A DNA stretch of 64,000 bases, taken from positions 195,001 through 259,000 of the forward strand of contig CALZFC010000253.1 in the NCBI GenBank assembly GCA_945643635.1, written 5' to 3'. Source of the stretch: Allodiplogaster sudhausi (taxonomy: Eukaryota > Nematoda > Chromadorea > Rhabditida > Diplogasteridae). The notes below the pieces were generated by a model. It was not told the DNA's origin and searched no databases. It saw nothing but the letters and a program-made list of their open reading frames with translations. The stretch's first letter is position 1. Each line of letters begins with the position of its first letter. This document shows, in pieces, positions 13,801-25,973 of this stretch. The position numbers and the translations under genes are program-made.

Positions 13801-14974
13801 CGATAGTTGATGTGATGTGGGCCTGAAATTAGCGTACAATTAAGATGAAATTCAATTAAAAACTAAGAGCCATTGCAAAGTCTGAAACCACAAGAAATTG
13901 TAGATGTGATAATGCCTATAGAAACAAATCAACAAATTAAACAACACAAAATTATGAACAAAAAAAAACTCCTTTTTTTTATAGATTATAAAATAAAGTA
14001 TAACCTCTAAAGAGAGCCTTCCGGTCTCCGTTCGCTTCTCGAGGACATCGCGAATAAAGGCGCAGATGAATCGAGCGACCTAAAATGTCCATTGTTATTC
14101 CAATGAATCCCAGAAAAGCGACTCACAACCAAGCTCCCTTTTTTCTATACCATTTCCTTATTTGTCGTACCATCATGCCAAAATGGTAAACAATTACCTT
14201 ATTGAATTTGCCATTCTCGGCAGACGTGTAAAGTGTCTCGGCGAAAGTGTCGAATTCAATCTCAGTCGATGCGCAGAACGACTGAAAAAACATAGATTGG
14301 AGAAGTTGAATGAAAACAAAAGAATCCACAAAGTGTTCTCTCAAAAATACTCAATTTTGCTTATGTTAGTGGGGGAGGAAGGGGGGGGGGATAACCTTGA
14401 TAGGTTCTTCGAGGGGCGGCTTAAGGGGCGGCGGGCCGCTGTTGCCCGCTTGAGAAGTCCCTAAGGAAGAGGAAGAGGACGCCGCGGCGCCCGCCATCGA
14501 GCTGGACGAGGCGGAAGTACCCCCCGTGCCCGTCGTGAAGTCGAGGCGGGACCTCTTCAAGGTCAGCGAGGCACTTGGACCAGCCGTAGTGGAGGAAGCT
14601 GAGGAAGGCGAAGCGCTGCCGGGCAGAGTCTAAAGCCTCTTATTTAGTTGTTGCTCTTTCTAGAGAATTAGACCCTGTGAAGTAGGGCTTTATAAGTTGC
14701 ATAATCAGATAAGGTAGACAAACAACAAAGTCACATGGGAGTCAGAGATTTTAACAAGAGGGCATAGTGAGCATGATGCTTGCAAAAAAACTTAAAATAA
14801 AGACGAAAAAAGGAAACTTGCCTTGCTGAACGGTCGCTTGGTGCCGAAGGCATTGATGGAAGGTCGCGGGCGGACTGCGACGTCTTCAGGGCGAAGCGCC
14901 GAGAGGGGAGCGGGAGCCGCGTTCTTGCGGCCGCCAGGCGCCTTCTTCGCACCGCCGCCAGAAGAGGAGCTCAT
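1..14974 (-). CDS. INTS1: Integrator complex subunit 1, many exons, 3' end cut by window edge
   Basis: INTS1 is the large scaffold of the nuclear Integrator complex, which cleaves nascent RNA at RNA polymerase II (snRNA 3' ends, promoter-proximal termination). The start is the ATG at 14974 (MSSSSGGGAKK), followed by a Ser/Pro-rich basic N-terminus as in the family. Phase-consistent exons include 14822-14974, 14396-14629, 14198-14281, 14005-14079, 13766-13822 and 13376-13558. Family-like stretches as I remember human INTS1: RAARDIDMWLQNAK (about 12610-12660; human VQKLEMWLQNPK), GRYPTLRMLVRMI (about 9490-9530; human EEYPTLKMLMEMV) and LECLCQFLIHHLTMD (8493-8614; human VQCLCEFLLHDAVDD). About 40 small exons follow to the left edge, where LDEAIVALTEFYQ is still open, so the stop is missing. 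Helical repeats dominate and there is no catalytic domain. Two introns are odd: the first uses a GC donor, and one near 6.6-8.5 kb holds a giant foldback. Identity is strong; single exon edges are by eye. Confidence 0.93.
150..310. repeat. CT-rich repeat in an INTS1 intron
   Basis: CT dinucleotide runs are interrupted by recurring phrases such as actaagtctcccacaatc and actatgtctcccacaatc, roughly every 45 bases, so this looks like a higher-order repeat built on CT. It lies between the INTS1 exons at about 1-140 and 530-620, so the INTS1 transcript carries GA here. The open frames across it are simple-repeat artefacts (Leu/Ser runs). Confidence 0.85.
861..1010. repeat. 20-bp purine minisatellite in an INTS1 intron
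   Basis: About seven tandem copies of a 20-base unit, aaagagagggagacggagag, with small variants at the g/a and c/g positions. The tract sits immediately downstream of the INTS1 exon at about 690-842 and gives pyrimidine-rich RNA in the sense of the gene. Confidence 0.85.
2109..2268. repeat. CT-rich microsatellite in an INTS1 intron
   Basis: Interrupted (CT)n and CTTT blocks including a run of eight C. It fills the intron between the exons at about 1920-1990 and 2265-2370. Similar CT tracts occur at 2827-2922 and 3668-3790 in neighbouring introns. Confidence 0.85.
7082..8446. mobile_element. Giant foldback (inverted-repeat) element inside an INTS1 intron
   Basis: The left arm 7082-7755 and right arm 7778-8446 are reverse complements with only scattered mismatches, separated by a 22-base loop. 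Outer ends: aaaaaaattcaatattttg at 7082 pairs with caaaatattgaatttttt ending at 8446. Inner ends: tgacgtcattttaaaaagtt pairs with its complement on the other side, next to the loop. The element occupies most of the intron between the INTS1 exons at 8493-8614 and about 6410-6572. No transposase or other credible gene lies in the arms; mirrored open frames on the two strands are just the same sequence twice. A clear target-site duplication was not seen. It is best described as a foldback or MITE-like element, or a single-copy inverted duplication. Confidence 0.88.
14816..14823 (-). other. GC splice donor of INTS1 intron 1
   Basis: Exon 1 (14822-14974, 51 codons) ends ...TTCAGCAAG and the intron begins GCAAGT, the classic strong GC-AG donor context AG|GCAAGT. 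Joining here to the acceptor ending at 14630 keeps phase 0 into the next exon (TLPGSASP...), which then runs in phase through the following exons. The nearest GT, four bases downstream, gives the wrong phase for the rest of the gene. Confidence 0.7.
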
Positions 14975-15008
14975 TTCAGTCTATTCCAAGCTACCTCAAA
15001 CAGGTTAA

Positions 15009-15929
15009 CCGTTTTTATGCCAGGCTCATTTTGCATCAAACGACACGTCCATTCAGAAAGCGCATCTTCAATGCGATTAACGGAATTGGAACAGATTTTC
15101 ACAAAGCGGTTTCCTGTAGAAACAGCGTTTAGAGGCAATGAGCCTAAACGGACTCTTCAGCAAATAACTCAAGAACATCAGCAAAAATATTTTAGTGCGC
15201 CATTTTGATACTGTATCTAAGACAGTTGGGCAGAATTCAAGGTCGCAGTCAGCAGAAGCATCAAGGGAGAGTGCACAGCGTTTTGCTTCTTCTTTTCCAT
15301 CGGATATTCGGACTATTTCTGGCCACAGTCAATTTTCTGCCTGTGGTGAAGAATGTTTTAACGATACGACAGGCGCTGGCTCTACTGCGGATTCCTCTGC
15401 CTTGAACACTGTGCACTGTATTGGAAATCACTTCATTTTTATTACATCTTCTTACCGAGCAGAAGTAATAGAAAAGGAGAATTAAACATGATAACATACA
15501 TAGGACTGTTAAGAAAGACTACAAATTAGCTAGCAGGAACACCGGTAGAATCCATATGGGCATCACAGCTTTGAGGCTCAGCATTATCTTCAGTTTAGAG
15601 GGTATCTTTACAATCAAATATACACATTTTTGCTTCATCTTAACTAATTCAATCCTACTGAAAGTACATTTAATGAGCAATAGAATTTTTCTAATTTATC
15701 ATTTAAGATAACCGAACTAGGCTACTCTTAATCACAAAGGCAATTTGTATGTACACAAATGTTCCACAGCCCAGTAAACCGCTAGATATTGTCGGACACT
15801 TCCACTGCTTGCTCGTACGCAGCTTGTCTGGTAGAGAATTCTGTAAACACATAATGGTGAAAGACAAAGGATTCATGTAATGTTTTTATACCATTTGAGC
15901 TACTTTCATTATTGATATATCAACTAAGC
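15009..15929. other. Spacer between INTS1 start and MFSD11 stop, with a doubtful plus-strand ORF
   Basis: The spacer is about 0.9 kb. A plus-strand open frame at 15017-15208 (63 codons, with the more natural-looking internal Met of MRLTELEQIFTKRFP) starts 43 bases from the INTS1 ATG in the opposite direction. It is followed at 15195-15485 by sequence open in all three frames, one of which has a hydrophobic stretch (VLLLLFHRIFGLFL). No confident splice model or family match was found, so I do not call a gene. A bidirectional promoter is possible here. Confidence 0.3.
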
Positions 15930-16466
15930 TCATTTACCGTGTTGGTCCGTGTCGTTCTTCGACTTGCCCGCCGACCGCGCCGCGACCGCATCGCGTCGTG
16001 CAGTGCGTTCTGCGAGGAAGAAGAAAAGCGCGCCGGCAATGGCCAAGATGACGTTGATGAGCAAGATGATCGGGAGTTTTACGTGGGAAACGAAGAAGAA
16101 CGCGGCAGCACTTAGAAGTGACTGAAAAACAACGTGACTTACTGAAACTTTAAAGGAGTCCTTCGGGTCCAAAGTAGAAGTAAATTAAGTACAAAACCTG
16201 ATAAAACTTGTAGAGTGCGAAAGCCTGGCTCGGCTGCTTCGGGAAGTTGGCCACCAGGTGGGCGTAGACCTGCGTGTTCCAGCAGGAATCACCAAAGGCA
16301 AGCAGGAACGAACCGATCAGGGCGAGGGGGAGGCTGGAATCAGAGGATGGGAGATAGAATCAGCCAGGAGTCACAAGAAGATAAGAGAATGGGAAAAGAT
16401 CAAGATATGAAAACAAATACACATAGTAAGGTGAAGGAAAGCGTTGAGAGAGAGGGAGAGCGATAT

Positions 16467-16501
<35 letters not shown>

Positions 16502-16714
16502 GAGGGAGAGAGAGGGAGAGAGAGAACCTGGGATGTATGTAGCCTGCTTCATCAGTCGTGCCGATGTGTGCCCAAGAGGGGAAGTTGATGAAGGCGATGA
16601 CGTATGCGATGAGATGGACGGCAGTGCCGAGGAAGGCGATCGAGTCACGGCCAAAGCGAGCAGTGCGGGAGGAGAGAAGACCGAAGAGGAATCCGGCTGG
16701 AGAGAAGAGAGAAT

Positions 16715-16752
<38 letters not shown>

Positions 16753-18924
16753 AGAGTGATGAGACAGACGAAGAGAGTGATAGAGAAAGATGAAGAGACG
16801 AACCAATGCACTGTCCGAGACCGGAGATGATGACAGAGATGGCCGTGTACAGCTTGGTCTGGTGGCCGAGCTGCGTGGTTGAGCCGATGGCCGTTGGATA
16901 CGTCGCCGACCAGAACGCCAGGCTCAGACCTGCAAATTGTTAATCTCAAATTGCACATTCTAAACATCACCCTACCGTTAGAGCGACTTTCAAGGTATTA
17001 AAAAACAATGCACACGAGTAAGCACGCTCAAAGAAAATAATAATGATGTCATTAAACAATTACTTATTTGACAACAATATTACTATTATTTGGTAATAAA
17101 CATAATAATACAAGAGTAATAATAATGAAATACCTGTGTATGCGAACGGAATCGCCAACATCAGCATGCGTGACGTGGGCAGAAGACGAAGAGTTGACAT
17201 GATCAGCTCAGCTTGGCCTGCAGCAGATCTGTTATGTCTACTTCAGTGAAGCTACAATATTCGAGATCAAACAAAGATACCGTACCAGGAAACACTAGAA
17301 GTTACAACAACCTAGTTTCTGGGATTCGGCGTTGGAAGCAGCGGCGAGATGGGCTGGCGGTGCACGAAGAGCAGCGAGCACCAGAACACCCAGGCAGGTC
17401 AGGCCAGTGAAGACGGAATACAGGATCTAAAAAGGAAAGGATTCAATCGTTCTAAACAACGGATGGATCGCTTTTACGAAAAAAAAATCATCCAGCAAAA
17501 CGTTTATACTTAGCTTACTTAAATGCTCGAACATTTTTATAAATGTAATCAAGAATAAGCAAACAAACAAAAAAAGAAACCGTGAGGGTGGTCTTGGTGA
17601 AACTCGTTTCAGTTCCTTGCACAAGAAAGACGACAAGCATGAAGGTTCCTCCGAGCAGTAAACCAGTCTAAAGTCACTTTACTTAAAAATTAATTAAGCT
17701 TACTCATTAAGAAAGTACGGATTCTGAAAGAGGAAAAAAGTAAATGATACCTGAAGAATCGCCCAGAGCATTGAACTGTTGCGGCCGCTCGTGCGCTCAT
17801 CGCAATTCTTCGCAAGATATGTACCCTGGAAGTAAGCCTATTTAGATGGGAATCTGAAAGAAAACCCAACTTTAAATTTTCATTACAATTATGCCATCAT
17901 ATAAAAGATGAAATCGAATTATAATTACGAACACAAATGCCATAGAAACTTCTCAAGTTCACCAACCGTACCTGGCCAGTCCATATAACCGCAGCGCCAA
18001 ATCCAACGAGTGCTGAGCTCGCGTAGAGGTACGGCGCATTCAGGAAGAGGAAGCCGGCCTGAACACAAATTAGTCCTCCATCATTTCCTCTTTGAAACAT
18101 CACTTATTGTAGTTAAAGTGGAGAATAAAAAGCGATTATGGCGATGGAGATGTCGTCATTACCGTATCCGGGGAGGAAAGCGCACCAAAAATGCAGCGTA
18201 GCAGCAGGCCGCGCCGACCATTGCCCACTTGGGAGACACGATATCGACGATGGGTGCGGCCACGAAGTTGGCGAAGGTGAACACGAGGTAGATGATGCAC
18301 AAGCTGCAAAGTTCGGGGCTGTTCATACATGAAAGTGGTACGGACCACTCAGGGAAAGCCGTAATATAACAACAGACACTCATAGATGAAAATAATGATA
18401 ATAAGTAGGTATACAAGTTGCAAACCTATAGTAGCCAGCGTTGCTGTCGATGCTTCCATCCTTCGAGGCGTTGTCGATCACTGACTGGACTATGAAACCT
18501 ACAAGAAGAAATCGTGGAAGTGAACGACCTACAGGATCCAAAATTCTTAATAGAATTTGAAATAATAACAAACAAAACCCAAAAAAACCAAACCGTTCGA
18601 GTTGAATGCGAGGAAGACAAAGACAAAGGCTGCGCCAAGCTGGAGAACGTTCAGCGTCTCCGGCGCCAGTCCCATGGCGAACTTGAAGCATCATTTTGAA
18701 TAAATAAATAAAAACATTTTCACTTGATTATAGAGCTCCGTTTAATTCGGGAAGAACGATAAAAACGTGAATAGCCAGAGCAGAGTCCGAAACAAGCATA
18801 GTAATCGCATTGTTTACCAAACGTGTCTTCCTGGCCTTTCCACTCTATTATTCCTGGAGAGCCCGTTGTGTAATTCGATGCCAAAACAACAGGGCAAGTG
18901 GGGAAGGAGAGATAGAGAAGAGAT

Positions 18925-18970
<46 letters not shown>

Positions 18971-19144
18971 GCAGAGACAAGCGTCACAGAAAGCCAGAGT
19001 CCGTTTGCAAAGGAATGGTGCTGATAGCAGACAGTGCTGAACAACACTATATAACAAAGCCAAACAAGCCGCACATATAAATAAATAAATACGTACATTA
19101 GCGACAGAGGCGCAGAGCCGCATGTTCACAAGGCGAATACGCAT
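15930..19144 (-). CDS. MFSD11: MFSD11 / UNC-93-like major facilitator protein
   Basis: Multi-pass membrane protein of the UNC-93/MFSD11 branch of the major facilitator superfamily; substrate unknown. About 13 exons translate to family-like segments in order: an N-terminal membrane helix (QLGAAFVFVFLAFNSNG, 18597-18670), FIVQSVIDN, LCIIYLVFTFANFVAAPIVD (near 18250), YASSALVGFGAAVIWTGQ (near 17990), RNSSMLWAILQ, a helix near 17600, RMLMLAIPFAYTG (near 17150), AFWSATYP, GFLFGLLSSRTARFGRD, GDSCWNTQVYAHL (near 16290) and a last helix before the stop at 15930. These follow my recollection of human MFSD11 (AVLWTAQG, GLGDSCFNTQLLSIL). Exon 1 (19097-19144, MRIRLVNMRL) joins in phase at AAT|TTC to an ATG at 18675, so translation may begin at either Met. 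GA tracts lie in introns. It is followed downstream by INTS1 in the same orientation. Confidence 0.9.
16440..16760. repeat. GA microsatellites in MFSD11 introns
   Basis: Two (GA)n blocks, about 16456-16526 and 16708-16750, flank the MFSD11 exon near 16530-16700 that encodes GFLFGLLSSRTARFGRD. In the MFSD11 transcript they are CU tracts. A further 43-base (GA)n lies at 18926-18968, between the first two MFSD11 exons. Confidence 0.88.
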
Positions 19145-19733
19145 AGCTTTGAGGGCGACAAAGCCAGCGATACTCGCAGACAACGGAAGAGGCTATTCGC
19201 AGTCGTCCCTTCAGCTCCTATTCTTCTCCTTGTCTCCTGGTCGCTCTTCTATCTTCCAGACGAACACCAACGGCGACGCGCCGTAGCCATGTTGGCTAGG
19301 CCTTTTGTGTACTAGCCACGTTTCCAGGCAGTCCAGTTTAAATGTCCATACGACCGCGAAATAAAAACGTAAGTACCAAATGCGCCAACTAATTTTTTTT
19401 ACGCATATGTGGACTTTTTAAATAACAATTTAAATAAGAAAGTTGTAAATGATAGCTATAAATATTCAAGCACAAATACACACATATGTGCTCTTTAAAT
19501 TGCACTTTTATTAAGACTATTTGCACGTTATAACGTTATCGCCAGTGCCATGCCGATTCGCTCATCGCTAGTTCTAAATAGGAGATCAAACAGAACTCCG
19601 AAGATTGTACGTAGATCTACGTGGCGTACTCGATATATTTATATCTTTTCTGATAAGAAAAGTATCGCCAGAGAAACAAATTGATTAAGCTCCGTTGAAT
19701 AGAATAGTTACAAGATTTACACAATAGAGAGAA

Positions 19734-19776
<43 letters not shown>

Positions 19777-21087
19777 TTTAAGATGTAGTTCTTATCAGTA
19801 AAATGATCGCGACGGCAACTGCAGCTTTTCATGTAAAAACAAAAAAAGAATGCAACAGAGAGAGAGAGAGTGGTCTAAAAAAATTCTACAAATAATTCCG
19901 AAATAAGAATTGTTAGAAAAATGTGAGTAAAATTATTCTTGCAACTTTTTAATGGTGTTGGACAAAAATAATTCTGCTGTAAATGCATTCTTGATGTGGC
20001 GGCGATTGAAAACTAAACAGTGTTTATATTCCTTTCTTGCAAAACTTTAACATTTTATTTAACATGCATAGCTCCACTTACACCAACGAAGCAAAAAATG
20101 ATTTCATTGATCTTCCAAGTGATTAGCTGATTTTCTTATCTAAAGAGCAAAGGCGCCTGAACACGTGCAGAAATGGGAAGGGGCGAACGCAGAATGGTTA
20201 GGTGCGCGGCAGAAGTGGCGTGTAGCTGAGAGGTAGGTTCAAGTCCAACAGCATGCATTCATTCCATGCTATTCAATCTGGCAACGGACTTCAATACGCT
20301 CTTCAAGCAACAATAGATCAAATTGGCTGGTTTGTACAACTCAAAACAACCGATTCACGGTATTAGTATTTCCTGGTTACCCTGCTTATAAAGGGCGCTT
20401 TCTGACCAAGAGTGGGCAAAACAGTACTTCATTCCAATTGGAAGATAAAGATATCAGAGCGCTTTTACGGATAGAGACAACGAGAGACGACAACATAGAA
20501 AGAGTGAGGAAACTAAGGATAAAGTTTGAGAGATAATGTGAATGACCAGTAAAGGAGAGAGAGAGCGAGAGAGAGAGAGAAGATAAGGAATGCGAAAATG
20601 TGAGATAAAATAAAAGGTTTTGTTCCAAGCATAATCGCTTTCGAATGTACGCGTCGCTATGAAAATTGATGGTTGTAAATTGAGATGAGAAGAGGTGAGT
20701 GCCGGATGATCTTGTGATAGGAGTTAGATTATGGAACTTTTGAAACGCTTTGAATTGTGAGAACCACAGAAACAAAGAATAGAGAGAGAGAGAGAAAGAG
20801 AGTGAGTGAGAGACGGAGAGAGAGACAGAGAGAGCGACGGAGAGAGCGAGCGAGGAGATTGAGAGAGGAGCATGAGAAGAATTGTTCTGGTCTTAGCAAC
20901 ACTTGTACTGAAAACTGCATGTCCAAATTTTCCAACATTACGTACAGAAGAGAATTGGAAGCAGCTGTTATCTTGAGAGAGCTCTCCCACCTTCTTTTGC
21001 TCAGACGATCATTGGATAGAAAGTGAGACAATTGAGAGGCATAGAAAGGAGTTGCGGAGATTGTGAGATCAAGAGACCGTGAGAGAT

Positions 21088-21125
<38 letters not shown>

Positions 21126-21857
21126 TGTGTGAAAGGGAAAGTGAGACACAAGAGAGAGAAAGATAGATAGGATGGTCAATAGCTCCAAAGTGCGGCAAAG
21201 AAACGACGATAGTTAGATTTCACACTCACACATATGATTACAATGATATGAAGCTTGATAGGGAAGCATTATTCACGATTTTATCAGAGAATGGATTTCA
21301 AATGCATTTGTCACTTATTTATTTGTTTCCCATGATCAACCTCTGCGAAAATTTATTACCAATAATGTTTCGACTTACATTTATACATACATACATACAC
21401 AGATAGTAAGCATATAACGCACTGAGTGCCCAAATAATATATGTTCTTTCATAAATCACTGATCTGAAGAACGATTAGTTTCTCTAGCGCTAGTGTTCGT
21501 TCTTCAGCGCTACAGTAAAAACATAATAAATGAGTGAATTGCCTGCTGATGAACTTTTGCACGATGCTGTGAATCATCCTGACTACATAATGATGAAGAG
21601 TGTACTCTTGGCTGGAGTGATTACAGGTATCGGAAGTAAGCAAGGAATTGCAGGCAGTGTTTGAATACAATTGTGTGCTGTTAGACAGGAGCTCATGGAG
21701 AGTTTAATAGAGCGAGTAAATCAGATGGGGAGGGAGGAATCAGGAATGGGGCCGTTTGTCGTGGGGAAGAGAAGAAAAAGCAGCTGGTGAGATCAGGGAT
21801 GTCTGCGTTGGAAAAAGCGTTGAATGCGATAGTTAGAAAAGCGGTAGACGAGAGAAT

Positions 21858-21896
<39 letters not shown>

Positions 21897-23795
21897 AGGA
21901 AAACCCAAGGAAGTGCAAAGAGTATGAGTTATGTTTGAGAGTGATGGCTTGCAAGAAGATGAAAGAGAGAGAGGGGGGGGGGGGGGTGAGAGAGACGGAG
22001 GGTTGGAGCGAGACAGATGGGAGAGAGGAAGAAAAAAAGAGAGGAAAAGTAGAAAGGAAGGAGTAAGGTGAGAAAAGGTTATCTCGGCCGCGCACCCGGG
22101 GGCAGGAAGGAGTGTGCGATTGTAAAGCGACCGAGCAGTGTTCCAGCAAAGCAGAGCAGTGAGTGAGGAAGACAGGAAACACAGCGAGGAAAAGAAGAGA
22201 GGATCATTCCTAAGGCACATATTCAGCTTGCTTTTCCTTCTGCCACTCTTTCTTTCTCTCTCTCTCTCTCGCTCTCTCTCCCTCACTCTCTCCCTCTCTC
22301 CTGTTCTCATTCAGAATTCCAATCTCACCTTCTCGACCTTCCACTTCTCTAAACAGGCCGAGTTACGCCTGGTAACCCAAAATGGAAGGGGAAAGTAGAC
22401 ATAAAGAATCTGGCTTTAGTTTCTTTAAATAAGAAATAAAATACAGCTGTATACCTTTTGCTAAACAGCAAGGAAAAATGGAAAATATCTACCCCCTCCC
22501 CTTCCTTCTACTCATGTGCGCCTGGTATTCGGCTCACAATCAGAGAAAGGTCTACCAGTTTCAATGATTCTTTTCAATTGCGACATGAATGCCCCGTCAC
22601 TACTTTCCACTGTAAATATAAAAAAAATTTCAATGTATTTTCTCTCACTTCAATTTGGACAAATCATCAACAGCGGCAAGTGAAAAAAATGCATAAATAT
22701 GCATATATTTATACTAACGAAACAAAAAATTATTATACATAAAATACCCTAAGAATTCTTTCGTTATTCTATATGTAAAATATGTACATACATATATATT
22801 TCCTTTTTTTTAGTATTTTTGCAACATTTTATTTCGACATGCTTCGAGCCATCGTTCCAATAAGCTTGAGAGATACGATCATTTCCGTTTGAATTCGAGT
22901 TCTTATATCGTAGAGAGAGAGAGACAGCGAGAGAGAGAGAGAGAGAAAGAGAGGGAGAGAGAAAAAGAGAAAGAGAGGGAGAGAGAAAAAGAGAAAAAAG
23001 AGGGAGAGAGCGAGAGGGAGACATTTGAGGCGAGATGTCGCAATACCCTGCGAAATTCTTCTCGATGTGTAAGTATTCATATTAATTTATTGCTTGACAA
23101 CTCCCAAAGACGCGATATAAACGAAATGCTAGGTTTGTTTGCTGCAGATCGAAATGTCTTCAATTTGTGCCGTCAGGCAGGATCGTTAATTTAATGCTTG
23201 ATGATTTTACAAATTAGTGAAAAAAATGTCGGACATTTATTTGACAGAGCTGTTGTAGAAGAAGTGACGATTTAACCTTTTATGGAAATTATATTTCTTC
23301 AACATCGTGGGACGGATTTTTTCGATCTCACCATCAGCGCAATTGCTTGGTAGGTTTCCTTCCATATCCTTTTCTTAATTTTTTTTTATTACAATCTTGA
23401 ATTCGTTCCGAGCTACATGAATTTCCTAGATCAAAATTGTCTACTAATATTTCACTCGACGTCTAAAATTAACACACACTTCAGAGTTCATTCCAAATTG
23501 AGGAGATATGAGAATAAGGTATTAAAGATTTCGAGATATTCAGTCCGTTATGAACAGTTCTGCAGTGTCTATTACTATCATTTCCATCTCATTGCCATGT
23601 TCAAAGTAGTCACTGTACAAATGAGTACAGAGAGGCGGAAGCAGGGTGGAGAGAGCCGAGCCAGTAGATAGATTAGATAGAGTTGGAGAGGGTCAGAGAT
23701 ACATAGGCAGAGGAAAGAGAAAGAGTCCAAAATATGAAGAGAAGGATATAAGTGGAAAGAAGAGACGAAAGTGAGAGGGCGAAAGAATGATAAGA

Positions 23796-23838
<43 letters not shown>

Positions 23839-23984
23839 GAATTATGAGACAGAAAGTTCTCGATCAGTCCGCTTCTTCGTTTCCTGCTTGGCAAACTCGT
23901 CTCTCTTCCACTGATAGTGTATGGCTGTTAACACTAAAGCAGTTTGCATCTATTCATGTTGCTGGGCAGGAAGGACATACCAAA

Positions 23985-24386
23985 GAGGGAGAGGGAGAGA
24001 GATAACGAGAGAGAGAGAGAAAGAGAGAACAAGAAGAAGAGATAAGGCGAGAGAGAGAGAGAAAGATAAAGAGATAAGCAAGAAGTATCAGTCGCATAGT
24101 GTGTGTGTGTAGGAGAGCGATTGAGAAAGAGAGAATGAGAGAAAGAGAGAGAGAAAGGCGACACATAGAGAGACAGGAGCGAAGAAGCGAGATAAAGAGA
24201 GCGAGGGAAGGAGAGAAGAAGCTTAAGAGCAAACTTGAGAGCATGCAAGAGAAAGAGAGAGAGATAGAGAGAGTGAGAGAGAGTGAGAGAGAGAGAGGGC
24301 AGAAAAAGCAAGAGAGAGAGAGCGAGAGAGAGAGAGAGCGAGAGAGAGAGAAGGAGAGAGAGAGAGAGAGAGAAGGAGAGAGCTAG
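23985..24386. repeat. 400-base purine-rich tract
   Basis: Almost uninterrupted purine on the plus strand: GAGA with AAAG, GCGAGA and GGAGA variants, broken by short mixed sequence such as gtgtgtgtgt near 24100. It is imperfect, which suggests an old, diversified (GA)n array. Confidence 0.85.
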
Positions 24387-25896
24387 AGAAAGATCACACG
24401 AGGAAGAGGAGAAAGGTGTTAATAGGAGAATGAAAAGAATAGGAAAGACTTAGATGGCAAGGCAAGATTGCAAGAGAGATCACTGCAGAAGCGGAGAAGT
24501 AAGGAGACTTTGAGGGAACTAAAGAAAGTCTGGAGATGTGTACGAGAGATAGAGTGAGAGAGTGAAAGGGAGTGAGAGGGGAGAGAGAAAATGAACAGAC
24601 AAGAGACAAAGAGGATGATAGAGCGAGAGAGAGAAAATAGCGAACATTAGAAAACGCTGCAGTATGAGACTGCGGATGTGGTTCTGTTCTAATTCGAACA
24701 TGGCGATTGCCACTCTCTTCTCGTTTCCATTCAATTCTTTACAGTTATCTTGTGATTCGCAATGCTAATGTCTTGTGTCAGAAAAAAAAGTGACTGTGCT
24801 TATATCAAAGTACCGCGTAATTCGGCTTTGCTCCCTTCACATATCCCGCCGCCCATACAAGTTCCGTATTTTATGTGTTTCGTGCAGAAAATACAAGAGA
24901 AAAAAAATTGTGGAATAAAGAAAAGAGTGAGAGGCGAGAAAAGATGGAGAAGGAGAAGCCATTCATGGAGGCGCCGCTTTCAGAACAAAGAACGAGAGGA
25001 AACGGACTGGGCATCAATGCAACATTCGGCGACTACTGAAGAACTCTCAGTCATTCTCCATCTTGAAACAGCAGTGAGAGATTAGAGATAACAACAGAAA
25101 GGAAAGAGTGTGAGAGAAAGAAAGAGAGAGAGAGCTGAGAGCTATAGATGAGAAAGTGGGAGGGAGGGAGACAGGTGGAAAGGGGAAAGGGGAAAACGGT
25201 TTTGGCCATTGCCCTTGGGGCTAGAAAGGGGAGCCAAAACCATGCGAGATCCTTCGAGGGGATGTGTGTACTCGGGTTGAATAGGGGGTTCGGGTGGGCC
25301 AAAGGGGAAGGGGGACATGAGTGGGAATCGCTGTTGCTTCTTCAGCTTCTACTTTTCTTCTCGTAACAACATTCAAATATCGAATAAACAAACATCATTC
25401 AATCAATTATACGAATATTAGAAGGAAAATGACAACACTCACATAGAAATATTCAGAATAGATAGGACTTAAATTAACATAGTTAAGGAGGAGACAAATG
25501 AGGAGAGTTAAAAGAACAAGAAGAAGATAAGTCTTTACACGTTGTAACATCGCCATGTCAGAATACGAATATCAGCAAAACATATGAACCTGGACCAATG
25601 GCGGAGGGAAACAACGCCGATGACCTCTCTTCCCCATTTCTTTTTTGGCTAACTGCCAACAAAGCCAAAATGAGCCTTTCAAGCGTTTCCGCAGGTGAGA
25701 CTTAGAAAAGAAACAGAGAGAGGGAGAGATGAGGACGGATGTGGGCCGGGAGTACGAAAGGTGAGAGAATCCGTAGTTTAGGCGCGAATACCTAGGAGCT
25801 AGACCAATCGGCGTCTGAAACCATTCTTACCACGACTGCCACCCAATTTCATTCTCCCTATCAGCTAATTAAAACAATCCCAAATAGAGAACTGAA

Positions 25897-25973
25897 AGCA
25901 AACAATAAACAGCCAAATGATCAGAGGTGATTAGAAGCAAACAATAAACAGCCAAATGATCAGAGGTGATTGG
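25897..25973. repeat. 39-bp tandem duplication
   Basis: The unit beginning agcaaacaataaacagccaa occurs at 25897 and again at 25936, both continuing into atgatcagaggtgatt. Period 39, two copies, apparently differing only at the final bases. It is not built on GA and no gene was found beside it. Confidence 0.9.

Noticed and set aside
20190..20275. tRNA-like stretch containing taggttcaagtcc
   Set aside because: A T-arm-like loop is present with four of five pairs, but no matching acceptor stem, D arm or anticodon arm could be folded.
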